A stretch of 64,000 nt of DNA from RI-153 sp963721725 (GTDB lineage: Bacteria > Chloroflexota > Anaerolineae > Caldilineales > Caldilineaceae): contig CAVRLX010000019.1 of the NCBI GenBank assembly GCA_963721725.1, forward strand, positions 62,001 through 126,000. The letters are read 5' to 3'. The position numbers were made by a program, and so were the translations under genes. Below, in pieces: positions 11,066 to 19,631 of the stretch. Under the pieces are notes generated by a model. That model saw nothing but the letters and a program-made list of their open reading frames with translations, was not told where the DNA came from and ran no database searches. How positions within the stretch are numbered: position 1 is the stretch's first letter; the number at the start of each line of letters is the position of its first letter.

Positions 11066-11077
11066 GGTTGATCAACC
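11066..11077. promoter_or_regulatory. 12-bp palindrome abutting the aminotransferase start codon
   Basis: GGTTGATCAACC is a perfect palindrome directly upstream of the ATG, where the ribosome-binding site should be. Its half-sites (GGTTG/CAACC) recur in the promoter spacer of the sugar importer near 22430. It could be an operator. Confidence 0.35.
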
Positions 11078-11269
11078 CACAGGGGTTGCTTCCTTTCTCT
11101 CTGAAAGATATAACGAATGTAAGGGTGGGGTCAGATTGCCAGCCTTTGCGTGCCGATTCCACAACCGCTGACAGGCTAGCTCAACGGTTGCCGGCTCGGT
11201 GCAGTGGCGGCGTAGAGAGAAAGAATTGTCAAAAACCTATCAGAAACCATAAGTCGCTCTTCTACAGGG

Positions 11270-11356
11270 TTAGGACTTACGCAATTGAGCCAGAAGTTGA
11301 ACTTTTCGAGAAGTTCAACTTCTCCTGTCGCCATCCCCACAGTGCGTAAGTCCTAA
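11270..11356 (+). repeat. Family-2 palindrome, copy a
   Basis: Outer arms TTAGGACTTACGCA / TGCGTAAGTCCTAA enclose an inner stem AGAAGTTGAACTT / AAGTTCAACTTCT. It is nearly identical to the reverse complement of 20959-21043. Confidence 0.88.
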
Positions 11357-11380
11357 GGGTAAAGTGACGATATAAAATTT

Positions 11381-11473
11381 GTAACGATACAGGTTTAGGG
11401 TGCGACGCACTCGCCACAAAGGCTTTTCAAGATCAATCTACGCCTAGCGAGTGCGTCGCACCTGTATCGTTAC
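11381..11473 (+). repeat. Family-1 palindrome, copy b (forward orientation)
   Basis: A 93-base element with perfect outer ends GTAACGATACAGGT / ACCTGTATCGTTAC and inner arms TGCGACGCACTCGCCA / GCGAGTGCGTCGCA. It is among the most regular copies. Confidence 0.88.
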
Positions 11474-11529
11474 AAAAATTTAACGCGGAGAAGTCAAAAG
11501 GCAAACTACAAAATAGCGCAGCAGTTTCT

Positions 11530-11562
11530 ATCCGCTCAATCCGGAAAATCCGTGTTCTATTC
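11530..11562 (-). repeat. 33-bp inverted repeat, right copy
   Basis: Partner of 8963-8995, one mismatch. Confidence 0.8.
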
Positions 11563-11588
11563 CCTCTATGCGATCCCCGGTCTCTGCG

Positions 11589-13068
11589 TTAAACTTCGGC
11601 CAGTGCCGGGCGCGCTTTGTGCCATTCGGTGCTCTGTTCATAGGCATGGGCTGTGCGCAGGATGGCGGCTTCGCCCAAAGACGGGCCGCAAATTTGCAGG
11701 CCAATGGGCAGCCCGCTGGCATCAAAACCACACGGCACACTGATCCCACACATGCCCACCAAATTTAGGCTCACGGTGAAAATGTCGGCCAGATACATGG
11801 CAATCGGGTCGTCGGTCTTTTCGCCAAAACGGAAAGCCGTGGTGGGCGTGGTGGGCGAGACGATCACGTCCACCTGCTCAAACGCCTTTTCCCAGCTTTG
11901 CTTGAGCAGGGTACGCACCTGCTGCGCTTTGAGATAGTAGGCATCGTAATAGCCAGCGCTCAGGGCATAGGTTCCCAGCATAATGCGCCGTTTCACTTCT
12001 GGCCCAAAGCCATTGCCGCGGGTCTGGCGAAAATTATCCAGCATCCTATCCGCCCCGGCACTATGACCAAAGCGAATGCCATCATAGCGGGCCAGGTTGG
12101 CGCTGGCTTCGGCCGTCGCCACCAAATAATAGACGGGCAAGGCTTTGTCGGTGTGCGGCAGCGAAATCGGCACAATCTGCCGCGCCCAGGCTGGCAAGGT
12201 GATCAATGGCGGCGCGCACAGCGCTTTCCACCTCGGGCTGGATGCCCTCGGTGAAATATTCGGCGGGCATACCCACGCGCAGCCCGCGCAGATCGCCGGT
12301 CAGCGCGCCCACGTAATCAGGCACAGGCGCGTCCAAACTGGTGCTATCATGGGCATCAGGCCCAGCGATGACGCTGAGCAGCAGGGCCGCATCGCGCACG
12401 TCGTGGGTGAGCGTGCCGATTTGGTCGAGGCTGCTGCCATAGGCCAACAAACCGTAGCGGCTGACCCGACCATACGACGGCTTCAGCCCCACCACGCCGC
12501 ACAGCGCCGCCGGTTGGCGCACACTGCCGCCAGTATCCGTGCCCAGCGCGCCCAACGCTTCACCGGCCGCCACCGCCGCCGCCGATCCACCGCTGCTGCC
12601 GCCGGGCACGCGCTCCCGATCCCACGGATTGCGCGAGGCGAAATAGCCGCTGTTTTCCGTGCTCGATCCCATGGCGAATTCGTCGGTGTTGGTCTTGCCC
12701 AGGATGATCGCTCCGGCATCTTGCAGCCGTTGCACCGCCGTGGCTGTGTAGGGCGGCACAAAGCCGCGCAAAATTTTGCTGCCCGCTGTGGTTTCAATGC
12801 CCTCGGTTGCCAGCACATCTTTGATTGCCAGCGGAACGCCCAAGAGCGGCAACGTGTTCCCCACCGCTCGCTGTTGATCGGCGACGGCGGCGGCGGCCAG
12901 CGCTTTGTCTGGCGTCACCGTCAAAAAGGCGCGGATCTCTGGGTCCAACGCGTGAATGCGATCCAGAAAACGCTGAGTTAGTTCAACGGCACTAAAATCA
13001 CGGTTTTGCAGCCCTTGAATGGCTGCACCAATCGTCAAGTTGTGGAAGTCCGGTGTACTCACAATCAT
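11589..13068 (-). CDS. gatA: Asp/Glu-tRNA amidotransferase subunit A, one frame break
   Basis: Amidase subunit of GatCAB, which converts misacylated Glu-tRNA(Gln) or Asp-tRNA(Asn) to the correct species using ammonia from glutamine. The amidase signature is clear: Lys in PLAIKDV, the GGSSGGSAAAVAAG loop with the catalytic Ser, and DTGGSVRQPA. The frame breaks near 12180, where one surplus G separates HLASLGA from QIVPISLPHTDKALP; removing it gives 492 residues, the usual length. Start is the ATG at 13068. It lies 54 bases after gatC, so the two are probably cotranscribed. gatB is not in the window. The break is probably a consensus error, since nothing else has decayed. Confidence 0.92.
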
Positions 13069-13122
13069 ATCCCTCGGCTCTGTTAAATTCTCTGCCGCCT
13101 CTGTGCGCTCTGCGTTGAAATC

Positions 13123-13413
13123 CTATTCTTCAAAAATAGCGCGCACGCGGAAATAGCCATCGTCGTGATCAGGCGCGTTGGCAATGGCAGCGGCGTTGCC
13201 CAACGAAGGCTGCACGATGTCCGCGGCCATAATGTTGACCAGAGGCAGCACATAGGGCGTGGGCGGCACACTACTGGTGTCCACATCCTGCACCTGCTCG
13301 GCATAGGCCAGAATCGCCGAAAGTTGTTCGGCAAAGGCGACTACTTCTTCATCGCTCAGCGCCAGCTTTGCCAGTTCGGCCACATGGCGAACCTCATCCA
13401 GGCTTAGTTTCAT
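13123..13413 (-). CDS. gatC: Asp/Glu-tRNA amidotransferase subunit C
   Basis: A 96-residue GatC, the small subunit that stabilises the GatA-GatB interface. The family pattern is visible: MKLSLDEVRHVAELAKLALS at the start, an amphipathic helix with LSAILAYAEQVQDVDTS, and the C-terminal FRVRAIFE. I use the ATG at 13413, which has GAGGAGC eight bases upstream, instead of the longer open frame from 13446. It is followed by gatA. Upstream on the same strand are a family-2 palindrome and the small transcription unit around 13546-13768, whose terminators would insulate or attenuate expression into gatCA. Confidence 0.93.
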   Translation of the reverse strand: MKLSLDEVRHVAELAKLALSDEEVVAFAEQLSAILAYAEQVQDVDTSSVPPTPYVLPLVNIMAADIVQPSLGNAAAIANAPDHDDGYFRVRAIFEE

Positions 13414-13453
13414 GCAGAAAGCTCCTCGTATCAGGAATGCCGACAATTCTAGT

Positions 13454-13541
13454 CAGGACTTACGCAGTCGCCCCAGAAGGTGAACTTTTCAGAAAAGTTC
13501 ACCTTCTCCTATCGCGCACCTGCGTGGTGCGTACGCCCGGC
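13454..13541 (+). repeat. Family-2 palindrome, diverged copy c
   Basis: Begins CAGGACTTACGCA and keeps the inner stem AGAAGGTGAACTTTTC / GAAAAGTTCACCTTCT. The right outer arm is degraded (TGGTGCGTACGCC). Confidence 0.7.
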
Positions 13542-13545
13542 TAGT

Positions 13546-13579
13546 AAACAAAAACGCCGTGGTTGCGAGTCCACGGCGT
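13546..13579 (-). terminator. Second of two tandem intrinsic terminators
   Basis: Minus strand stem CGCCGTGG / CCACGGCG (13578-13571 with 13562-13555), loop of 8, followed by TTTTTGTTT. Confidence 0.75.
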
Positions 13580-13591
13580 CTGGTTGCGACA

Positions 13592-13626
13592 ATAAAAACG
13601 CCGTGGGCGACTTTGTGCCCACGGCG
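13592..13626 (-). terminator. First of two tandem intrinsic terminators
   Basis: Minus strand stem CGCCGTGGGC / GCCCACGGCG (13626-13617 with 13608-13599), loop of 8, followed by TTTTTATT. It shares most of its stem sequence with the second terminator, so the pair probably arose by duplication. Confidence 0.82.
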
Positions 13627-13646
13627 CAGAAAACGAATTCGTTCCG

Positions 13647-13730
13647 CTACCAGAGCACAGTGTTTGCTGCCGGTGCGGCCTCTGCCAACAGATATAGAAG
13701 CGGAGTGTCAAATACGTATATCATTTGCAT
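13647..13730 (-). CDS. Candidate 27-residue leaderless ORF, or small RNA
   Basis: The frame starts ATGCAAATGATA and runs 27 codons (begins MQMIYVFDTPLLYLLAEA, ends NTVLW) to TAG. The ATG lies 9 bases past a strong -10 box, so the transcript would start within a few bases of it and have no ribosome-binding site. Two terminators follow 20 and 70 bases after the stop. The predicted RNA (about 140 bases, near 13733 to 13592) could also fold: CCGCU/AGCGG, GCAGAG/CUCUGG and AACGAAUUCGUU pair. A structured small RNA, a leader peptide for gatCA or a microprotein are all possible; the peptide has no run of Gln or Glu codons as a classical attenuator would. Confidence 0.4.
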   Translation of the reverse strand: MQMIYVFDTPLLYLLAEAAPAANTVLW

Positions 13731-13739
13731 CGTGGAAAC

Positions 13740-13768
13740 AGTATAGGACTGATAGAAATCATTGTCAA
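13740..13768 (-). promoter_or_regulatory. Strong predicted promoter of the small transcription unit
   Basis: Minus strand TTGACA (13768-13763, perfect), 17-base spacer, TATACT (13745-13740, five of six). Confidence 0.7.
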
Positions 13769-14239
13769 ATTGAAATTTTGATGAACCTATTTACAGCGAA
13801 ATCCCTTCGATACGTTACCGAAGGGATTTCTACCAACAATTTTCAGTTGTGCTTTGCAAAAAATTCCTCAATCACAGTGTACGGGTGGATATTGATAAAC
13901 AAATACCGGCTAAATACACTACGCACTTCAGGCACAATACACGTGCAGAAACACGCTAGAAACTGCAAACACGATCCATGTCTGAAACAGGCAACTGAAT
14001 AAAATGGTGGATAGTAGATAGTGAATGATGGATGCCGATTGCCAGACGACCGTCCTTGACGCATCGCCCCGCCGATTGATAGAGAATGCTCCTAGAACCA
14101 AGTAGCCGACATAGCGCACAACCGAGTTGTCGAGTTCGTCATCAATGTAGTTACACTGTACAGGAACTCTGATACATTGCCTATAGGAAAAAGGTAACGC
14201 TGTTTTCTTGTAACTCCGCTTACCATGATCACCTTTTAC
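13769..14239. other. Gene-free region
   Basis: No convincing gene. It contains a 12-bp hairpin, GAAATCCCTTCG / CGAAGGGATTTC (13798-13830, loop 9), and near 14003-14030 a run of similar short words (GTGGATAGTAGATAGTG). The open frames here lack ribosome-binding sites and have Cys/Phe-rich, atypical compositions. Confidence 0.5.
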
Positions 14240-14896
14240 CTACGATTGGAAGCCGACTCTGCTATGGCTACCGTCGCAAAATGGTTTGTTGGCTGACGCG
14301 CCACAGCGACAAAGGGTGATTCGGCGACTGCTGTAAACTTTCTCTCCCTTAACTCCTTGTAAGGAGACTTCACCCTGAACCAGCAACGGGCCGTTAGCAC
14401 TGGGGGTCATTAGCAAAGGTGTCGGCGCTGTAGCGGTGGCGGTGCTTGCCAATCCGTTGCTGCCCAGGTCTCCATCATCGCTAAATTCAATCTGGCGATG
14501 GCTGTTGTCGCAAAAGGGTTTGTTGGATGATGCGCCACAGCGGCAGAGCGCCAGCCGAGTATCCTGCACGGTGACCTGGCCCGACGGCGCGGTGATGGTG
14601 ACCTGACCGCGCACGTAGAGCGGACCGTTGGCCGCCACAGTGATGGTATTCTCAACCGGGGCAATTTCGGGCGCGCCGCCATCGTGGCGCTCAAAATGCA
14701 GCGCGCCCGTGGGACAGAGAGTCACCACGGCGGCGATTTCGTCGGTGCTGGCTGCTGTGGCATCCACCCAGGGCCGCTGTTGTGGGTTAAACACCTGCGG
14801 CAAGCCATGAACACATTCGGCGGCGTGGATGCAGCGTTTTACGTCATAGGTGACTTCAATTGTTTCGCTCTTGTAGCTGTGGAGTTTTGCAGCCAT
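14240..14896 (-). CDS. Iron-sulfur protein: Fer4_19-type domain fused to two CDGSH domains
   Basis: A 218-residue cytoplasmic protein. Residues about 10-72 match the divergent mono-cluster ferredoxin domain Fer4_19 (YDVKRCIHAAECVHG ... TLCPTGALHF). Two CDGSH-type modules follow, LCRCGASSNKPFCDNSH and LCRCGASANKPFCDGSH, each providing three Cys and one His for a [2Fe-2S] cluster. Such proteins are thought to serve in electron transfer or iron and redox sensing; a specific partner cannot be named. The ATG at 14896 has GGGAGGG upstream and is preferred to much longer frames that would cross the promoter of the next gene. The first CDGSH copy has Asn in place of the Gly that gives the motif its name. 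Confidence 0.85.
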   Translation of the reverse strand: MAAKLHSYKSETIEVTYDVKRCIHAAECVHGLPQVFNPQQRPWVDATAASTDEIAAVVTLCPTGALHFERHDGGAPEIAPVENTITVAANGPLYVRGQVTITAPSGQVTVQDTRLALCRCGASSNKPFCDNSHRQIEFSDDGDLGSNGLASTATATAPTPLLMTPSANGPLLVQGEVSLQGVKGEKVYSSRRITLCRCGASANKPFCDGSHSRVGFQS

Positions 14897-15038
14897 TCCA
14901 TTCCCTCCCGTGGATTGGTTTGTCATGAGATAATTTGGGGTGACGGCGGATCTTGCTGGACAGCGTAACACAAAAACGCTGAGGCTGAGTCTAGCCATGA
15001 AGCGGAAAAAGCACAGTGGTATCACTTCCCCTATCCGG

Positions 15039-15068
15039 TTGGCGCAGATAGCTTGGCAACGGTACAAT
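15039..15068 (+). promoter_or_regulatory. Predicted promoter of the 15.1-kb operon
   Basis: TTGGCG, 18-base spacer, TACAAT; transcription would start about 24 bases before the GTG at 15099. Confidence 0.45.
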
Positions 15069-15098
15069 GGCACTCTATCACTCAGGGAGGAAAAACCC

Positions 15099-15428
15099 GT
15101 GAACCCAGAACAGACAATTTTACAGCAATACGCACAGCTATTGCGCACGTATGTGGAGATGCGGCAGCAGATGGTGGATCTCTTGCGCACAATGGATGAA
15201 GAGGAGAGTCCACAGGGGTCGGGGGCAGCGCGCACAGCCGCCGATCTGCTGGACATGGCCTATGAATTCATGGATGAGACACGCGAGCATCTGGAGCCTG
15301 TGGATAAACTCTTGATGGCCGTGCAGCCACTCTTTTTTGCCCACAGCATGTTGCTGGAGGGCAGCGAAGAGGAGCCGAACATGGACGATCTGCGCGATCT
15401 GCTCAAGGGCTTAAACCTGGACCTATAA
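15099..15428 (+). CDS. Small acidic helical protein of unknown function
   Basis: A 109-residue protein I do not recognise. It is acidic, predicted to be mostly helical (MRQQMVDLLRTMDEEE, LLDMAYEFMDETREHL) and has no Cys, signal peptide or membrane segment. The GTG at 15099 is preceded by GGGAGG at nine bases, which decides the start over the longer open frame from 14940. It is 25 bases upstream of the Gfo/Idh oxidoreductase and probably in the same transcript. The Leu/Met pattern suggests a coiled coil or helical bundle, perhaps an adaptor; this is inference. Confidence 0.7.
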   Translation: MNPEQTILQQYAQLLRTYVEMRQQMVDLLRTMDEEESPQGSGAARTAADLLDMAYEFMDETREHLEPVDKLLMAVQPLFFAHSMLLEGSEEEPNMDDLRDLLKGLNLDL

Positions 15429-15453
15429 GAAACGGTTTGAAAGGACGACACCC

Positions 15454-16548
15454 ATGACAACTTCCGTTCGCACAGCTATTATCGGCACAGGCGGCATTGC
15501 CCGCTCGCATGTGGCGGCGGTGAAGGCGCAGGCTGGCCGCGCTGATCTCGTGGCCGCCGTGGACATTGACGCCGAGCGCGTCGATGCCTTTTGCGAAACC
15601 CACGAAATTCCCCAACGCTATACCGACGTGGCCCAGATGTTGGCCGACGAAAAGCCCGACATTGTGACCATTGCCACGCCGCCCGGCACCCACTGTGATC
15701 TGATCGTGCAAAGTTTGGAAGGGGGCGCGTGGGTGCTGTGCGAGAAACCACTGTGCGCGTCGCTGGCCGAGATGGATCGGATTGAGGCTGCCGAGGCTGC
15801 AACCGGCAACTATTGCAGCAGCGTTTTTCAATGGCGCTTTGGCTCTGGCGGACAACACCTCAAGCGGCTGATTGGCAGCGGCGCGTTGGGCCGCCCACTG
15901 GTGGGGGTGTGTAACACGGTTTGGTATCGCACCCACGACTATTACGCCGTGCCCTGGCGCGGCAAATGGGCCACGGAATTGGGCGGTTGCACCATGGGCC
16001 ACGGCATCCATGCCATGGATTTCTTTCTCTGGCTCTATGGCGAATGGCAAGAGGTGCGCGCTATGATGGGTACATTGGACCGTGCCATCGAGGTGGAAGA
16101 TGTGTCGATGGCGCTGGTGCGTTTTCAAAACGGGGCCATGGGCAGCATCGTCAACAGCGTGCTCTCGCCGCGCGAAGAATCTTACGTGCGGCTCGATTTC
16201 CAAAAAGCCACGGTAGAATTAACCCATCTCTACAGCTATCGCAACGACCAATGGCGCTACTCGGCCATTGCGGGCGCGCCCGACCCGGTGGCCGATTGGG
16301 CAGCCATTCCCGACGACTACGCTTCGTCCCATGCGGCGCAGTTAAGCGCGTTTATGGCGGCGATGGAGGCTGGTCAACGCCCGCCGGTGAGCGGTCCCGA
16401 CGTGCGCCCAATGATCGAATTTCTCGCCAGCCTCTACAAAGCCGCCATCACCGGCGAGGCTGTTCAACGCGGCAGCATTGGCCCCGACGATCCTTTTTAT
16501 CACGCCATGAACGGCGGATTGTCGGATCGCCCAGCCAAATCAGCCTAA
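15454..16548 (+). CDS. Gfo/Idh/MocA family NAD(P)-dependent oxidoreductase
   Basis: A 364-residue dehydrogenase of the glucose-fructose oxidoreductase / inositol dehydrogenase group, which oxidises or reduces sugars and cyclitols. The N-terminal Rossmann fold starts with GTGGIARSH (about residues 11-19); the EKPL motif, with the conserved Lys near residue 98, marks the active site; GCTMGHGIHAMDFF carries the His and Asp typical of the C-terminal domain. GAAAGGACG lies upstream of the ATG. It follows the small acidic gene and begins a carbohydrate-related cluster. The substrate is probably a sugar or sugar derivative, but which one cannot be read from sequence. Confidence 0.9.
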   Translation: MTTSVRTAIIGTGGIARSHVAAVKAQAGRADLVAAVDIDAERVDAFCETHEIPQRYTDVAQMLADEKPDIVTIATPPGTHCDLIVQSLEGGAWVLCEKPLCASLAEMDRIEAAEAATGNYCSSVFQWRFGSGGQHLKRLIGSGALGRPLVGVCNTVWYRTHDYYAVPWRGKWATELGGCTMGHGIHAMDFFLWLYGEWQEVRAMMGTLDRAIEVEDVSMALVRFQNGAMGSIVNSVLSPREESYVRLDFQKATVELTHLYSYRNDQWRYSAIAGAPDPVADWAAIPDDYASSHAAQLSAFMAAMEAGQRPPVSGPDVRPMIEFLASLYKAAITGEAVQRGSIGPDDPFYHAMNGGLSDRPAKSA

Positions 16549-16576
16549 ACTGTATCTCCCTGATTCATTGAAAAAG

Positions 16577-16667
16577 AGTACCTATTCAGGTACGACACAC
16601 TCGCCACACAAGCTTTTCACAACCGTTCTACCCTTGGCGAGTGCGTCGCACCGTAGACCTGTATAGT
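16577..16667 (+). repeat. Family-1 palindrome, copy c (forward orientation)
   Basis: Left arm TACGACACACTCGCCA is slightly degraded, right arm TGGCGAGTGCGTCGCACC intact. It ends only 22 bases before the GH13 start codon, so it may shape the leader of that mRNA. Confidence 0.85.
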
Positions 16668-16688
16668 TTCGAAAAAGGAGCCGTCGCC

Positions 16689-18558
16689 ATGAGCATCCCC
16701 TCTTCCCCCGCCGCCACTGTCATGCAGGATTTTGTTTTTGGCGGCATTGAGAGCGACCCCGATCAACTGCTTGGCGTGGAGCAGCGACGCTGGCGCGGCA
16801 TTCGCCATTTTCACCAATCCACGCCGCTGGATCCACAGCCCGGTGAGGCTGTCACCCTGACGGTGACCGTGGGTCAGGATGTGCATGTAGACCGGGTCAG
16901 CGCCTATGTCACCCTTGATGGCAGCGATCCGGTGGGCGCACGCGGACGCGCCACGCACGGCTTTAGCGTCGATCTGACACGCGTGGACACCCTGTGGCAG
17001 CCGCTGATCTGGGATTATGTGGACATTTGGCGCGGCGAAATCCCTGAGCAGCCGGATGGAACACTGGTTCACTATCGGATTGAAGGCTGGCACAGCCAGC
17101 AGACATGGGTGGGTTCGCAGTCCGGGCCAAACGCCACCGTCTGGAGCAGCGAGATGAATCTGGACCGCAGCCCAGAGCAGGCCACCCTCTACGGCTATCA
17201 TGTGGATCGGTATCAGACGCCAGCCTGGGTGCGGGAAGCCGTGATCTATCAGATCTTCGTAGATCGCTTTGCCAGCGGCCCCACAGGTTCGCCGGTCAAA
17301 CAGGGCTGGCTATCTGAAGACGAAATGAATACCTTCATGGGTGGCAATCTCCAGGGCATCACCGCCCGGCTTGATTACATCGCCGAGCTGGGTGTCACCG
17401 CCCTCTGGCTTACGCCCATCTTCAGCGCCGACGCCTATCACGCCTATGACACGCTGGACTACTGGGAGATCGACCCGCGCTTTGGCACAAAGGCCGATCT
17501 GCGCGCCCTGGTCGACGCTGCCCATGCTCGCGGGCTACGCGTGATTCTCGATTTCGTCGCCAACCACACGTCATCGGCCAGCCCCGCTTTTCAAGCAGCG
17601 TTGGCCGATACTGCCTCGCCCTATCGCGAGTGGTTCAGCTTTGATCCGGCCTATACCCACGGCTACCGCTGCTTTTTTGATGTGGCCTCTATGCCCCAGT
17701 TCAACGTGGATAGCCGTGCGGTGCGCCGCTATTTGTGTGATGCCGCTCAGTATTGGCTACGCGAATTCGATGTAGACGGCTATCGGCTCGATTATGCGGC
17801 TGGCCCCAGCCACAGTTTTTGGAGCGAGTTTGGTGCGGCGTGTAAGGCGATCAAACCCGACTGTTGGCTCTTTGGCGAGGTCACCCGCCTGGGCGATCTG
17901 CTGCGCAGCTATGCCGGGCGGCTGGATGGCTGTCTGGATTTTGGCTTTACACGCACGCTGCGCCAGATCTGTAATGGTCCTGACGCCAGCATCCCGCTCA
18001 GCCGTTTTGTCACCTATGTGGAGCGCACGCAGCGCTTTTACCCCGACGGTTTTACGCTGCCCGCCTTTTTGGATAACCATGACATGAATCGCTTCCTGTG
18101 GGTGGTGGGGAATGACATGGCACGGCTGCGGATGGCGTTGGGGCTGCTTTTTGGCTTTGGCGGCACGCCTATTCTCTATTACGGCACCGAGGTGGGGCTG
18201 AGCCAACCCCACCCCAAGCGGCCTTACATGGAAGAGTCGCGCCATCCTATGCTGTGGGCAGATCAGGATCGTGATCTGCTGGCCTATACCCAACGCTTAA
18301 TCGCCCTGCGCAAAACACACCCTGCCCTCACCCACGGCGAATTTCAGACCCACTTTCTCGATGACGATCTCGGCCTCTGGCTTGTGGAACGCACGAACGG
18401 GGCGGATGGTGTCTACATCGCCGTCAACACAGGGTCCACCGCGCAAACCCTTACATTACCCGCCGGCACGTTCACCGATCTCATACGCGGCAGAGAAAGT
18501 GATCGAAACGTGTGAAGTGGGTGGGCAAAGTGTGCGCTTTTTGAAACGTGATGCGTGA
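16689..18558 (+). CDS. Glycoside hydrolase family 13 (neopullulanase/cyclomaltodextrinase-like), frame break near the 3' end
   Basis: An intracellular alpha-glucan hydrolase: no signal peptide. A beta-rich N-terminal domain (residues about 1-165) precedes the GH13 barrel. Catalytic residues are Asp368 in DGYRLDYA (nucleophile), Glu397 in LFGEV (acid/base) and Asp465 in FLDNHDMNR (transition-state stabiliser); VILDFVANHTS is region I. The ATG at 16689 has AAGGAG nine bases upstream. The open frame ends at 18515, but one surplus A near 18492 would restore DLIRGEKVIETCEVGGQSV and a stop at 18558, giving 622 residues and a more normal C-terminal beta domain. Likely substrates are maltodextrins, cyclodextrins or pullulan; this is family inference. 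Confidence 0.88.
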
Positions 18559-18567
18559 AGCGTGCTT

Positions 18568-18638
18568 GAAACATTCCGGGAATGAACCAAAACTCTCTGT
18601 GATTACATTCATCGTCTGGTTCATTCCCGGAATGTTTC
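18568..18638 (+). terminator. Hairpin after the GH13 gene
   Basis: A perfect 22-bp stem (18568-18589 with 18617-18638) containing the small palindrome ATTCCCGGAAT-like core in each arm. No U-tract is visible. Confidence 0.5.
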
Positions 18639-18676
18639 CCAGAACTCGAACTACACCCGTCCGCGGTCTGCCCCAG

Positions 18677-18705
18677 TTGCCCTAGAGCGGTTCAGATGGT
18701 ACGAT
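18677..18705 (+). promoter_or_regulatory. Predicted promoter of the SDR/enolase genes
   Basis: TTGCCC, 17-base spacer, TACGAT, about 42 bases upstream of the SDR start. Confidence 0.4.
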
Positions 18706-18747
18706 TTGAAGGACAGCTACCCCATCCATTACTGGACAGGAACACTG

Positions 18748-19578
18748 ATGACAGATCAGCCCCTTGTTAATAAAGTCGCCTGGGTCACTGGCTCCTCGCG
18801 GGGGATTGGGCGTGTCATCGCCGATCACCTGGCCGGGCTGGGCGCGCAGGTGGCGATCCACGGCACGAGTCCCCATTCCACCCGCGCTTTTAACGAAGCC
18901 GATTCGCTGGACGCCGTGGCCGCCGAGATTGCCGCGGCCCACAACGCCGAGGTGCTGTCCGTCTGGGGCGATCTGGCCGACGATGAAACGGTGCGCAGAT
19001 CGGTAGCGCAGATCAACCAGCGCTTTGGCCCCATCGACATTTTGGTCAACTGTGCCGGGGGAGACATCGGCGCAGCAGGCACAGCAGGCGCAGGCGGCGG
19101 CAAACCGGCCAGCAACGATGCTATCTTTGTCGATCTGGACGACGTTCATTCTGTGATCGACCGCAACTTGATGACCTGTATACTCTGTTGCCGCGCCGTG
19201 GCCCCGGCCATGCTCGAACGGCGCAGCGGCTGGATCGTCACCATTGGCAGCGTGGCCGGGCTGGCTGGTCGCCAGGATGGCGCGATTTACGCCACCGCTA
19301 AAGCCGCCGTCCACGAATATTCACGCTGTCTGGCGGCCCAACTGCGCCCGCACAATGTCTACGTCAACGTGATCGCCCCCGGTGGGGTAATCACACCTCG
19401 CTTTCTCGCCAGCCGCCCGATTGATGAAAGCGCCATCCACGCCGACGATACGCTGGAACGCTACGGCCAGCCGCTTGAAATCGCCCGTGTTGTGGAATTT
19501 CTCGTCACCCCAGGCTCATCGTTTATGACTGGGCAGGTGTTGCGGGTCGATGGCGGTCGCCAACTCTGGCCCGCCTGA
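18748..19578 (+). CDS. Short-chain dehydrogenase/reductase (SDR)
   Basis: A 276-residue NAD(P)-dependent oxidoreductase of the classical SDR type. TGSSRGIGR near residue 13 binds the cofactor, VNCAGGD replaces the usual NNAG, and the Ser-Tyr-Lys triad is in IVTIGSVAGLAGRQDGAIYA followed by TAKAAV. The C-terminus ends with the common GQVLRVDGG. The ATG at 18748 (MTDQP) is chosen over an upstream in-frame ATG; ACAGGAAC is a modest ribosome-binding site. A Gly/Ala-rich insertion (about residues 112-122) after the NAG motif is longer than usual. It precedes an enolase-superfamily gene by 53 bases, which suggests oxidation of a sugar or sugar acid. Confidence 0.88.
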   Translation: MTDQPLVNKVAWVTGSSRGIGRVIADHLAGLGAQVAIHGTSPHSTRAFNEADSLDAVAAEIAAAHNAEVLSVWGDLADDETVRRSVAQINQRFGPIDILVNCAGGDIGAAGTAGAGGGKPASNDAIFVDLDDVHSVIDRNLMTCILCCRAVAPAMLERRSGWIVTIGSVAGLAGRQDGAIYATAKAAVHEYSRCLAAQLRPHNVYVNVIAPGGVITPRFLASRPIDESAIHADDTLERYGQPLEIARVVEFLVTPGSSFMTGQVLRVDGGRQLWPA

Positions 19579-19631
19579 TCCCACCCTGCCGTCCAATCTA
19601 TTCTCCCCTTCCACCCAATCGAGGAACGCTT

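Larger units (their letters stand above)
11078..11588. other. Gene-free region packed with repeats
   Basis: Between the aminotransferase start and the gatA stop I find only repeats: one family-2 palindrome, one family-1 palindrome and the right copy of the 33-bp inverted repeat. The stretch 11474-11530 also matches, inverted, parts of 9000-9050. No ORF or RNA gene is convincing. Confidence 0.6.

Noticed and set aside
13555..13626. Possible CRISPR-like repeat pair because two similar hairpins are spaced by 44 bases
   Set aside because: Only two units, each a short hairpin with a U-tract on one strand; they fit tandem terminators.
13843..14119. Two minus-strand frames of 63-73 codons
   Set aside because: No ribosome-binding site, odd composition (many Phe, Cys, His) and no recognisable similarity.
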